From: Gammaproteobacteria bacterium
GTDB lineage: Bacteria > Pseudomonadota > Gammaproteobacteria > S012-40
Assembly (NCBI GenBank): GCA_015491615.1
Contig: WFVN01000212.1
Span: 1-16,899 of the forward strand
Length of the DNA: 16,899 nt
Reading direction: 5' to 3'
Shown here: piece by piece, positions 6,627 to 13,456 of the stretch
Layout: the number at the start of each line of letters is the position of its first letter
Numbering within the stretch: the stretch's first letter is position 1
The notes under the pieces: generated by a model
What the model saw: the letters and a program-made list of their open reading frames with translations, nothing else
Told to the model about the DNA's origin: nothing
The model's database searches: none
Made by a program: the position numbers and the translations under genes

Positions 6627-8396
6627 CTACCGCCTTTTTGTCTCCGCGGGTGTTTCCGTCAAAGACGCTACGCTCGTCCCCTCAAGCATGTCCCTATCGA
6701 TCGAGGCCTCCCCGCCTGGAACTTGAGGACGTAACAGATCCGGCAGCAGGCGCTCGATACCCTCGCGCAGCCAACGCGTCATGAGCGGATGGGGAACCAA
6801 TCCTCGATCGTTCATGACGAATTGCAGATCCCCGAGCAAGCGCCGATAGGGGCCGGAACCGTACAAGCGGTTGGAGATCACCAACACCCGCCCTCCTTCA
6901 CGGTTGATTGTTTCGATCTCTTCCCGGATACGCGCCAGGGCCTGGGCCCGGAGTTCGGGCCAGTCTTCGCGCAGGGTCATGGCCTTGATACTGCGGAAGG
7001 GTCGTTCCAGCATGTCCTGGATCCGCTCTATGTTGACCTCCATGACTTCGCGCCAGCGGCGATCGGCTTCGTCTTCGCGCCGTCCGTGCGCCAGCAGGAT
7101 CACGGTTTCTTCCGCCGGTCGTTGGCTGATCTCCAGGATCCTGTCGCGTAAGACTTCGGCGATGAGCGGTGATTCCTCGTATCCCCCGAAGGTCGCGAAC
7201 ACGACACTGCTACGCACGCGAGGCGGCGGACTGCCCGCAGCCGATGGCGGTGCGGCACGCAATCCCAGAATGTAGTCGGTACGCGCCTTCATGTGCTCTT
7301 CCAGGGCGTAGAACCGTACGAAGACGATGCGCCGGTATCCCTCTTCCTCCAACTTGCTTACCGCCTGCTGGAGAATCAGGGCATCGCCCATGCCGGGCGC
7401 CATTTCGATACGGTAATCGCTCCGTAACGGATCCAAGACCCGCTCCAGTCCTTCGTTGTAAGGGCGGGTGGCGCCGTGCGGCATCACCAGTACGGCCACT
7501 TCGTCCCGGCTCGCGGACGTATAACGATTGGCCGTGTGCCGCAACCAAGTGAGCACTTCCGGATGGGGTAATACAGTCTCCCCCAGTTGGATGTCGTAGG
7601 TACCGAATTCGCGCCGCAACCAACCCTCCACGGACATGCGCTGATCGAACTTGACACCGATGACGAAAGGAACCAACAGAGTCCGGCCCCGCTTGGCGGC
7701 CGTGTGCACGATCTTTTCCCGTGCGGCCTCGTTGCGGGCTTCGCTCTCGGGCGCGTCGGGATCGTAGTAGACCACCACTTCGGTCTCACGGAAGGAGAAA
7801 CGATCGGTCACTTCACGCAGCAAAGCACGTAGTTCCGTCTCGATGCGTCGCGCACCCTCTTCGTCCCAGGCGCCAACCCCCACCACCAGCAGGCGCTCCT
7901 TTTCCGGCCGCCGACTCAGGGCCGTCACCCGATCGAGCAGGATCTGGGCCGTGAGATGGCTGTCTACCATGGGCGAAGCCCAACGAATTCGCAGCCCTTG
8001 GAAGCGCTCCGGCACCTGCTGGCGGTAACGTTGCAGCGTGGCATCGGCGCCGGAGACGAACAACGGGATGGCGATGATCTCCGTTGCCCCTTCGCGCACC
8101 AGTTCCGCCAAGGCCCGCTCCACGTATTCGGCATAATCTTCCACGCCCTGGCGATTCTTGCCGATGAGGGCCAGGCGAGCAGGAACGTGCTGCCTGAAAC
8201 GCTCTACCAAGGCATCCAGTTCTTGGTTGCCCAGGAATCCGCGATCCCCGGCCACGACCAGAAATCCTGTCTTGGCCCAGGCTGGCGCCGACAACAAGGC
8301 CCCCAACGAGAACCAAGTCAGGAATACCAGAAAATTCACGATCAACACTCCCGGCCCGATGAAGGCCCATGGCTGTTTCTTCACACGCATCTCCAT
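6627..8396 (-). CDS. Periplasmic CbiX/sirohydrochlorin-chelatase-like protein with four repeated units
   Basis: 589 aa. The N-terminus is a signal peptide or anchor: basic RVKKQ, a hydrophobic stretch (11-35), then APAWA-K (37-42), a good signal-peptidase site, so the rest should be periplasmic. Four class-II-chelatase-like half-units follow, at about 43-165, 168-290, 298-425 and 430-555. The CbiX signature is a strand ending in (A/P)HG near the start of a unit and a second His after a PLF/RFY strand. Unit 3 keeps both (MPHGAT, His307; FYALEEH, His368) and unit 4 keeps AHGRRED (His437). Units 1 and 2 have lost them (VVAGDRG and PLFVSGAD; VVGVGAW and PFVIGVKF). One class-II active site is therefore plausible in unit 3. 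Cytoplasmic CbiX inserts cobalt into, and SirB iron into, sirohydrochlorin. Here export plus HemP/HmuY/receptor neighbours suggests heme or another tetrapyrrole as substrate. ATGs at 8396 and 8390 both fit the GGAGG upstream. The C-terminal 30 residues look disordered. Confidence 0.8.
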   Translation of the reverse strand: MEMRVKKQPWAFIGPGVLIVNFLVFLTWFSLGALLSAPAWAKTGFLVVAGDRGFLGNQELDALVERFRQHVPARLALIGKNRQGVEDYAEYVERALAELVREGATEIIAIPLFVSGADATLQRYRQQVPERFQGLRIRWASPMVDSHLTAQILLDRVTALSRRPEKERLLVVGVGAWDEEGARRIETELRALLREVTDRFSFRETEVVVYYDPDAPESEARNEAAREKIVHTAAKRGRTLLVPFVIGVKFDQRMSVEGWLRREFGTYDIQLGETVLPHPEVLTWLRHTANRYTSASRDEVAVLVMPHGATRPYNEGLERVLDPLRSDYRIEMAPGMGDALILQQAVSKLEEEGYRRIVFVRFYALEEHMKARTDYILGLRAAPPSAAGSPPPRVRSSVVFATFGGYEESPLIAEVLRDRILEISQRPAEETVILLAHGRREDEADRRWREVMEVNIERIQDMLERPFRSIKAMTLREDWPELRAQALARIREEIETINREGGRVLVISNRLYGSGPYRRLLGDLQFVMNDRGLVPHPLMTRWLREGIERLLPDLLRPQVPGGEASIDRDMLEGTSVASLTETPAETKRR

Positions 8397-8414
8397 TTTC
8401 CTCCGGCAAGGCCG

Positions 8415-8558
8415 TCACGAGCGTTCGTCGTTCGATCGCCGTTCTTTGCGGCACAGCGCCACGTAGATTCCTTCTCCGATCCTGCGACAGGTCTGCTTGA
8501 CCGTTGCAAGGTGCCGGTGAAGACGTAGGTAACGGTTCTTCCCTTTTTGGGGCTTCAT
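8415..8558 (-). CDS. Small basic protein (47 aa) of unknown function
   Basis: A 47-residue, strongly basic reading frame (MKPQKGKNRYLRLHRHL at the start, CRKERRSNDERS at the end) with Cys24 and Cys36 and His14/His16. It is not recognised. The ATG has GAGGAG nine bases upstream, and the gene ends 18 bases before the CbiX-like gene, so it fits the operon. The frame is open back to 8627, but the internal ATG has the ribosome site. It could instead be a leader peptide for the next gene. Moderate confidence that it is translated. Confidence 0.5.
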   Translation of the reverse strand: MKPQKGKNRYLRLHRHLATVKQTCRRIGEGIYVALCRKERRSNDERS

Positions 8559-8623
8559 GTTGTCGTTCTCCTCGATGGGTGATCGCCCGGTGGTGGGCTT
8601 GGACCGGGACTGTCCAGCGCCGC

Positions 8624-10210
8624 TCATTCCACGAGCAGCTCGCCATACATGCCTCGACGGTAATGGGGCTCGCTCCTCCCGTCGGTATCTCCCGCATCGC
8701 AGAACAACACGTACCGGCCCGGTGCCAATTCGAACGTCGCCTGGATCTGCTCGCCAACGGCGAGGGCCCCGATTTCGCCCACGACTTCGATGCCGGGGGC
8801 ACCCACGTCGACTTTCCCCTGGGCGTCCGTGGGTAGCTGGTCGAGGGCGATATCGGTACGAATCAGCACCAGCCCGTGTACCTCCTGCGGACCCGCGTTA
8901 TCGACCCGCAGGTGCACGGGACCGGCCTGCGCGCGGGCACCGCCGGTCTCCACCGCCCATTCGCGCAAGACGATTCGCGCGGTTTCGAAAGGGTCGGCCC
9001 CATCGAGAGGGGCGTAGCGCAGGGTGTAATGGCCGCTCACCCCGGCCTCGTCGTAGTACCCGAGGATCTGCAACTTGTAGTGCCCGGTGCCGGTGTCGAT
9101 GACGTAGACGCGATAGTTGGGCCAGAGCTTGTTGTTGCCCAGGAGGCTGTAGGCGTACCAGGGATATTCCTCGAATATGCCCCCCGTGCCGTCCTGTCGG
9201 TACAAGCGAGCGATGCTGCGACCGTCGGGGGCGACGGTACCGCTGACGTAATCCGCCGCGGCGTCTGCATCCAACGGTCCGAAGGCAGCTCCACGCCCGC
9301 GCCCGTACACGCCACCGTTGGTCCACAGATTCCAGGCACGACCCGTGACTTCCACTTGCAGGTCCCAGGTCTCTGCGGCGCTCTCGCAATCCACTTCTGC
9401 GGCGCCGTCGAAGTCGAAACAGCGGCGACCGCCGTCGGCGCCGAGCGCGGCCGTCCAGGTGATCGGGATGTTCGAGAAAGCCGTGTCCGTAGGTCCTTGG
9501 ATAAACAGTTCCATCGTGATCTCGCGCGTCGCCTGGACGATGTCGGTGACATGGAACTTGGCGTAACCGTTTCCTTCCGCCGAACGGATCAGCCACCAGC
9601 GCTCGGGGTTGGCACTGATGCGATGCTCGGGCGGCCCGCTGTACGACCACCAGCCGTCTGCGCTGCCATCGCCGAGGATGTAGGGCGTCGCCCGATCGGC
9701 GATGAAGTCCAATCCGTCGCCACGGGTGACGGCGGCGAAGGCGGTCCGTTCGCTCTCGGCGCTGGCGTTGGTGAAAACGGAGACGATGGGCTCCCCGGAG
9801 GCGTCGTAGAAGTCCTCCTGGGCATCGGCGATGGCGCCGCGCACCGCCCCCGGCCCGGAGACGCCTCCGTTGAGTTTGATGCGATTGCGCTTGAAGGCGA
9901 TATGCCAACGGCCGTCGCGACGTGCCTGCTCGTCGCTCAATTCGAGTACTTGTCCGTTGACGAGGTCGAAATAGGTGTAACGGTTGCGTGGATCGTCCGC
10001 TGGAGCACCGATGCCGCCTGCGGTGGCATCGATGCGGACGGTGACGACGTTCTCTCCCGGGGTCTTCTCTGAAATGTCTTGCGGCATCGCCGCCTCCGGC
10101 GCCGCATCCGGGCCTGCGCCTTCCTGATGCAGACACGCGCCCACGAACAAGGCCGATGACGATACCAGCGACGTCATGGCGATCCGCATTACGAGATTCT
10201 TACGTTTCAT
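8624..10210 (-). CDS. Lipoprotein with two HmuY-type domains and a C-terminal cupredoxin domain
   Basis: 528 aa. The start is the ATG at 10210 (GGAGAG eight bases upstream), giving a lipoprotein signal peptide with lipobox LFVGAC and lipidated Cys26; the long frame from 10258 lacks this logic. Residues about 55-238 look like a HmuY domain (YTYFDLVNGQVLEL, then WHIAFKRNRIKLNGGVSGPG). HmuY-family proteins are heme-binding surface lipoproteins best known from Porphyromonas. A second, similar unit spans about 255-400: CFDFDGA, TWDLQVEVTGRAWNLWTNGG, then YRVYVIDTGTGHYKLQILGYY and GHYTLRYAPL, the typical HmuY C-terminal strands. Residues about 405-528 resemble a plastocyanin-type cupredoxin with candidate copper ligands His445, Cys504, His516 and Met521 (HYRRGM), with the Cys-His loop longer than usual. 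Likely outer-membrane anchored, feeding the receptor encoded just upstream. The domain calls are from motif reading, not a search. Confidence 0.78.
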   Translation of the reverse strand: MKRKNLVMRIAMTSLVSSSALFVGACLHQEGAGPDAAPEAAMPQDISEKTPGENVVTVRIDATAGGIGAPADDPRNRYTYFDLVNGQVLELSDEQARRDGRWHIAFKRNRIKLNGGVSGPGAVRGAIADAQEDFYDASGEPIVSVFTNASAESERTAFAAVTRGDGLDFIADRATPYILGDGSADGWWSYSGPPEHRISANPERWWLIRSAEGNGYAKFHVTDIVQATREITMELFIQGPTDTAFSNIPITWTAALGADGGRRCFDFDGAAEVDCESAAETWDLQVEVTGRAWNLWTNGGVYGRGRGAAFGPLDADAAADYVSGTVAPDGRSIARLYRQDGTGGIFEEYPWYAYSLLGNNKLWPNYRVYVIDTGTGHYKLQILGYYDEAGVSGHYTLRYAPLDGADPFETARIVLREWAVETGGARAQAGPVHLRVDNAGPQEVHGLVLIRTDIALDQLPTDAQGKVDVGAPGIEVVGEIGALAVGEQIQATFELAPGRYVLFCDAGDTDGRSEPHYRRGMYGELLVE

Positions 10211-10266
10211 GGCGTTTTCTCTCCATTTCCTGCGTTTGTGACGAAAAATGGATTCCATACCCCGCC

Positions 10267-10362
10267 CGATCCCCCATCGCTGCGCTGTGGAGAGCGGGAT
10301 ACGGTCGTGGTGGGGGGATCGACACGTTGGCGTTTCCGCACCCCGCTCTCCGCAACGCAGCG
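10267..10362 (-). promoter_or_regulatory. Long intergenic RNA hairpin with possible pseudoknot between receptor and lipoprotein genes
   Basis: Plus-strand 10278-10284 pairs with 10356-10362 (7 bp) and 10289-10298 pairs with 10342-10351 (10 bp), separated by a 4x4 internal loop and closing a 43-nt loop. Within that loop GGGGGATCG (ending 10321) can pair with CGATCCCCC (10267-10275) immediately outside the stem, which is an H-type pseudoknot geometry in the minus-strand RNA. There is no strong T run directly after the stem. It may stabilise or partly terminate the mRNA and so set the lipoprotein:receptor ratio (inference). Confidence 0.55.
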
Positions 10363-10363
10363 G

Positions 10364-12397
10364 CTAGCCATCGACCCGAAATCCCAGATAGACGAAGCGT
10401 CCCACGGCGGGCCGATTGTCGGACGCCACGGCGGGATCGCGGTGTACGTCGGCGACGTTGTCGATGCCCGCATACCAACGAATCCCACGCCCCAGGGGAT
10501 GGCTCAGTTTGATGTCCCAGGTGGCCCAGGACGGGGAACGCATGGTGTTGTCCGCGTCGTAGAATTCCGCGCTCTGATACACGCCGCGCAGACTCAACTC
10601 GCCGCCCCGAGGCCGCAAGCGCCAATCCAGCGAACTTTTGAGTTGATGCCGGGGTCGCCCTCGCAGGGTCTTGCCCGAGACGAGGTCTTCGCTCTCGAGC
10701 CAGGTGTACCCCGAACGCCACCGCAAGGGACCGAAGGTCAAGGCGGTGTTGGCTTCCAGACCCTGGATGCGCGCCCGGCTGTAATTCTGGTAGGTGAAGA
10801 CATCGAGACCGAGCTGTGCGGAACGCGCGGCATCGAGACGGGTCTCGATGAGGTCCTGGACCCGGTGACGGAAGAGATTGAGATCGAAGCGGAAGGCACC
10901 CGGTCGGCTCCATTCGATTCCCAGTTGAACGCTGTCGGAACGTTCCGGTTGTAAGCCCCGATCGCCTAGTACCATGTAGCCGAGCTGGCTGTGATCGAAG
11001 ACGTAGAAACGCTCTTTGAGATTGGGCACGCGGTAGCCGCGCCCCGCGGACAGGCGCACCTGGGCGGCTCCCTCCGCCAACCAGACGGGCGTGTAGCGCA
11101 GACTGAACTTGGGTGCGGCATGGAAACCGAAATCGCTGTCATGTTGCAGGCGCAAACCGGGGACCAGTTCCCAGTGCTCCCCCAGGAAGAGATCGTTCTG
11201 GAGGTAGGCCTCCGCGTAACGCCGCCGTTTGCCGTCCACCTCCACCGTGCGACCCTGGCCGAGACGATCCTGGTATTGGCCCAGCGTGGCCGATCCCAGC
11301 ACCAATCCCGCCGTCACCACTTGCCAGTCCCCCCACGGTCGATCCCACTGCAACTCGGCGCGGGTCCAATCCATACGCGCCCGGCGTTCCTGATCCACCT
11401 CCGGGGTGGTGAGGGCGTCTCGCTGGGTAAGGCTGCGCCAGCGATCGACCATCCACCAGCCGTGCAGGCGCCCTCCGCCTCGCGAATCACGAACGAAGCC
11501 GGCGGCGACGCGCGTGCGGCGGGCACGCTCTCGCTTGATTCGCCGGATCTCTCCGATACCCGGCGCGATATCGAGGACGTTGTTGCTCACCGCCTCACGG
11601 TAGAGACGCGGCGCCAAATAGAATTCGGTCTCGGCGCTCGGTCGCCACGACACGCGCAGGTCCAGATTGCGCTTACCGCCCGCGGCGCCTTCCGTACGAA
11701 AGGAGTCGGGATCGAGGGCATAGCCATCCCCCTCCCGCAGGCTGGCATGCAATTGCAGGCTGGCGGCTTCGGCGGCGAAGGACCATCCGGCGCTCAGAGT
11801 GCGGGCGGCGATGGGGTCGCCCCCGCGATCCTTTTCTCCGTAACTGCCCCCGTCCAGGGACAGCCGATAAGCGAAGGGACGCGCCGGACGGCGCGTGACG
11901 ACATTGATGACCCCGCCCATGGCGTTGCTTCCGTACAACGCCGAGGTCGCGCCCTTGACGATTTCGATGCGTTCGATGTCCGCGGTGGCGATCTGGGTGA
12001 GATCCACCGCCGAACCGGTGCTGGGGGTGATGGGTTCGCCGTTCAACAACACCAGCACCCGGTCGGCGTCGAACCCCTGCAACCAGGCCCCGAACCCTGT
12101 CTTGCCGTGGATGGGTTTGAGCGACAGGGCGGGTACGTCCTCGAGGGCCTCTTTGAGGTTGCGCGCGTGGGTCTTTTCGATCTCTTCCCGGCTCACCACC
12201 TCGACGCGCACGGGGCTCTCTTCCCACAATTTCTCCGTGCGCGTCCCGGTGACGACGACTTCGCGAGTCACCACAGCGGATCTCGAGGGATCCGCCCAGG
12301 TCGGAGTGAACCCCATTGCCAGGGCACACCCCAACAGCAACCCGGGGAACAGACCCAGTCCCGAATTCAGGGATGTATTCGGGGACACCGACCCCAT
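10364..12397 (-). CDS. TonB-dependent outer-membrane receptor, probable heme receptor
   Basis: 677 aa from the ATG at 12397, chosen because GGAGG lies six bases upstream (a TTG seven codons earlier keeps the frame open). A Sec signal peptide ends near TWA-DPS (residues 34-35). A TonB-box-like EVVVTGTR follows, then the plug domain (about 47-168: VEVVSREEIE, LNGEPI, ERIEIVKGATSALYGSNAMGGVINVVT) and a 22-strand barrel type C-terminal domain ending YLGFRVDG. A heme-receptor-like region reads GYRVPNLKER, FDHSQLGY, GDRGLQPE (about 454-484). It corresponds to the YRAP...NPDL motifs of HmuR/HemR receptors, with the second motif degenerate and His469 between them. Heme specificity is inferred from this and from hemP and the HmuY-like neighbour; a different metallo-tetrapyrrole is possible. 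The lipoprotein gene starts 153 bases downstream. Confidence 0.88.
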   Translation of the reverse strand: MGSVSPNTSLNSGLGLFPGLLLGCALAMGFTPTWADPSRSAVVTREVVVTGTRTEKLWEESPVRVEVVSREEIEKTHARNLKEALEDVPALSLKPIHGKTGFGAWLQGFDADRVLVLLNGEPITPSTGSAVDLTQIATADIERIEIVKGATSALYGSNAMGGVINVVTRRPARPFAYRLSLDGGSYGEKDRGGDPIAARTLSAGWSFAAEAASLQLHASLREGDGYALDPDSFRTEGAAGGKRNLDLRVSWRPSAETEFYLAPRLYREAVSNNVLDIAPGIGEIRRIKRERARRTRVAAGFVRDSRGGGRLHGWWMVDRWRSLTQRDALTTPEVDQERRARMDWTRAELQWDRPWGDWQVVTAGLVLGSATLGQYQDRLGQGRTVEVDGKRRRYAEAYLQNDLFLGEHWELVPGLRLQHDSDFGFHAAPKFSLRYTPVWLAEGAAQVRLSAGRGYRVPNLKERFYVFDHSQLGYMVLGDRGLQPERSDSVQLGIEWSRPGAFRFDLNLFRHRVQDLIETRLDAARSAQLGLDVFTYQNYSRARIQGLEANTALTFGPLRWRSGYTWLESEDLVSGKTLRGRPRHQLKSSLDWRLRPRGGELSLRGVYQSAEFYDADNTMRSPSWATWDIKLSHPLGRGIRWYAGIDNVADVHRDPAVASDNRPAVGRFVYLGFRVDG

Positions 12398-12527
12398 GAT
12401 CGCCTCCACGCGCTCCAAAGCACCGAAACCATCAGGCTGGCTGCCTCGGCGCCCTCTCCGGAGGTCGGGGCCAGGTGGCTCGCGGACCGCCCGCTGGAAT
12501 CGCAGGCGGCGCTTTTCGATCGTTTGT

Positions 12528-12704
12528 TTATTTGGTCAGTATCAATTTGTCCTGGCGGGTGATGCGCAGGCGATAGGCCTGCCCCGCGTGTTCGATGAAC
12601 ACTTCACGCGCACCGCGGAAGAGATCCCGGCTGTCGTAACACCGTAGGCCTCTCTCCAGTGGTTCCGCCTCTCGTCGTGATCTGTCGTTCTGGTCCGTCT
12701 TCAC
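12528..12704 (-). CDS. hemP: Hemin uptake protein HemP/HmuP
   Basis: 58-aa protein matching the HemP family: RCYDSRDLFRGAREV, then IEHAGQAYRLR, and the hallmark C-terminus DKLILTK. In Bradyrhizobium and Burkholderia, HmuP/HemP acts as an activator needed for expression of heme-receptor genes; it is generally found beside them. The start is the GTG at 12704, overlapping the preceding gene's TGA as GTGA, with GGAGGAG seven bases upstream; translation is probably coupled. The receptor gene follows after a 130-base gap with no obvious promoter, though GC-rich hairpins are present there. Confidence 0.9.
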   Translation of the reverse strand: MKTDQNDRSRREAEPLERGLRCYDSRDLFRGAREVFIEHAGQAYRLRITRQDKLILTK

Positions 12705-13135
12705 GACGACACTCCTCCACCCAGTTTGCGCACCCTCGCCCCCCCGCGAAGGGCGATGGCATCGTGCACTTCCATCGGGGGGGTGAAGCCAGGGGCCGTC
12801 GAACTCCGCGCCGTCGGGTATACGAGCCATACTTTGGGGTGTCTCCCGCTCCCCATCACCGCTTCCTGCTCGCACGTTTCGTCCGGCCGACGAGCGGCCT
12901 GCCTCACGTCGGAGCGGCAACCGAAGAGAAAAAGCTGTCGAACCAATTGCTGGAGGTCCGTCATTCGTCCTTTCTCCGGCAACACCATCGGTGGAGACGG
13001 GTCCTGCGCACCGTCACACCCGGAGGCCGGCAATTTGTGGAGTCGCCACAACTGGCGAAGCTGGCCCGTTCCCGTATCCACGACCCCCAAGCGGGGTCCT
13101 CCATCGTCCATCCAGGTCATGATGGAAAAACTCAT
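12701..13135 (-). CDS. Unrecognised 144-aa protein heading the heme operon
   Basis: Not recognised. The ATG at 13135 has AAGGAG six bases upstream and lies about 40 bases after the predicted Fur-controlled transcription start, so this is the first gene of the operon. There is no signal peptide or membrane span, so it is presumably cytoplasmic. The N-terminus (MTWMDDGGPRLGVVDTGTG) is beta-like. A helical stretch MTDLQQLVRQLFLFGCRSDV sits mid-protein, and PKVWLVYPTA lies near the C-terminus. Three Cys and no clear metal motif are seen. Its stop overlaps the hemP start (GTGA), which ties its function or regulation to heme uptake. It could be a regulator, heme chaperone or heme-handling enzyme; the sequence alone does not say. 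Confidence 0.72.
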   Translation of the reverse strand: MSFSIMTWMDDGGPRLGVVDTGTGQLRQLWRLHKLPASGCDGAQDPSPPMVLPEKGRMTDLQQLVRQLFLFGCRSDVRQAARRPDETCEQEAVMGSGRHPKVWLVYPTARSSTAPGFTPPMEVHDAIALRGGARVRKLGGGVSS

Positions 13136-13180
13136 CGCATTCTCCTTGCACATCTCGAGTGTCGACCCCACCCGCATAAG

Positions 13181-13208
13181 ATGATAATGATTATCATTCG
13201 TGTGTCAA
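13181..13208 (-). promoter_or_regulatory. Sigma70 promoter of the heme operon
   Basis: On the minus strand a perfect TTGACA (plus-strand 13203-13208) and TATCAT (13181-13186, five of six matches to TATAAT) are 16 bases apart. The predicted start is near 13174, giving a ~40-nt leader to the first gene. Both hexamers are overlapped by Fur-like palindromes. Confidence 0.72.
13183..13201. promoter_or_regulatory. Fur box A
   Basis: Read on the minus strand these 19 bases match the classical Fur consensus GATAATGATAATCATTATC at 16 of 19 positions. The plus-strand core ATGATAATGATTATCAT (13181-13197) is a perfect palindrome around one central base. It covers the spacer and -10 element, so bound Fe-Fur would block RNA polymerase. 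Confidence 0.88.
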
Positions 13209-13225
13209 TAATGAGAATCATTATT
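13207..13225. promoter_or_regulatory. Fur box B
   Basis: AATAATGAGAATCATTATT matches the Fur consensus at 16 of 19 positions, with perfect 8-bp arms around a 3-base centre. Its centre is 27 bases from that of box A and it abuts the -35 element. Confidence 0.86.
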
Positions 13226-13456
13226 TTTACTTTCGGATCATTCAACATCCCACCCGCCACCGTTTCGGTACCCGCTCTGCACAGGCACCGTGGACGACGA
13301 AACGGTTCATCGCCTCGTCGCCACGGCCTCAAGGCCCGGTGTTTGACCAACCTCAGGCGCCACTCTATTTCGTTCGCAGGGTTGAAAAACGGTCTGCTCA
13401 CGGGAGACGGGATGCCCCGCCCCAAACCAACCACGTAACAGATTGATTTGGCGTAG

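Noticed and set aside
12398..12527. Cobalamin riboswitch before the receptor
   Set aside because: The gap has GC-rich hairpins but no convincing B12-box context, and HemP, HmuY-type domains and Fur boxes all point to heme rather than cobalamin.
10991..12562. 523-aa plus-strand open frame
   Set aside because: It lies antisense to the TonB receptor and hemP, shows no family features, and is explained by high GC; the minus-strand genes have ribosome sites and recognisable domains.
12659..13438. 259-aa plus-strand open frame crossing the Fur boxes
   Set aside because: It is antisense to the first operon gene and runs through the promoter and AT-rich operator; its composition (including an III/IIR run from the Fur boxes) is not protein-like.
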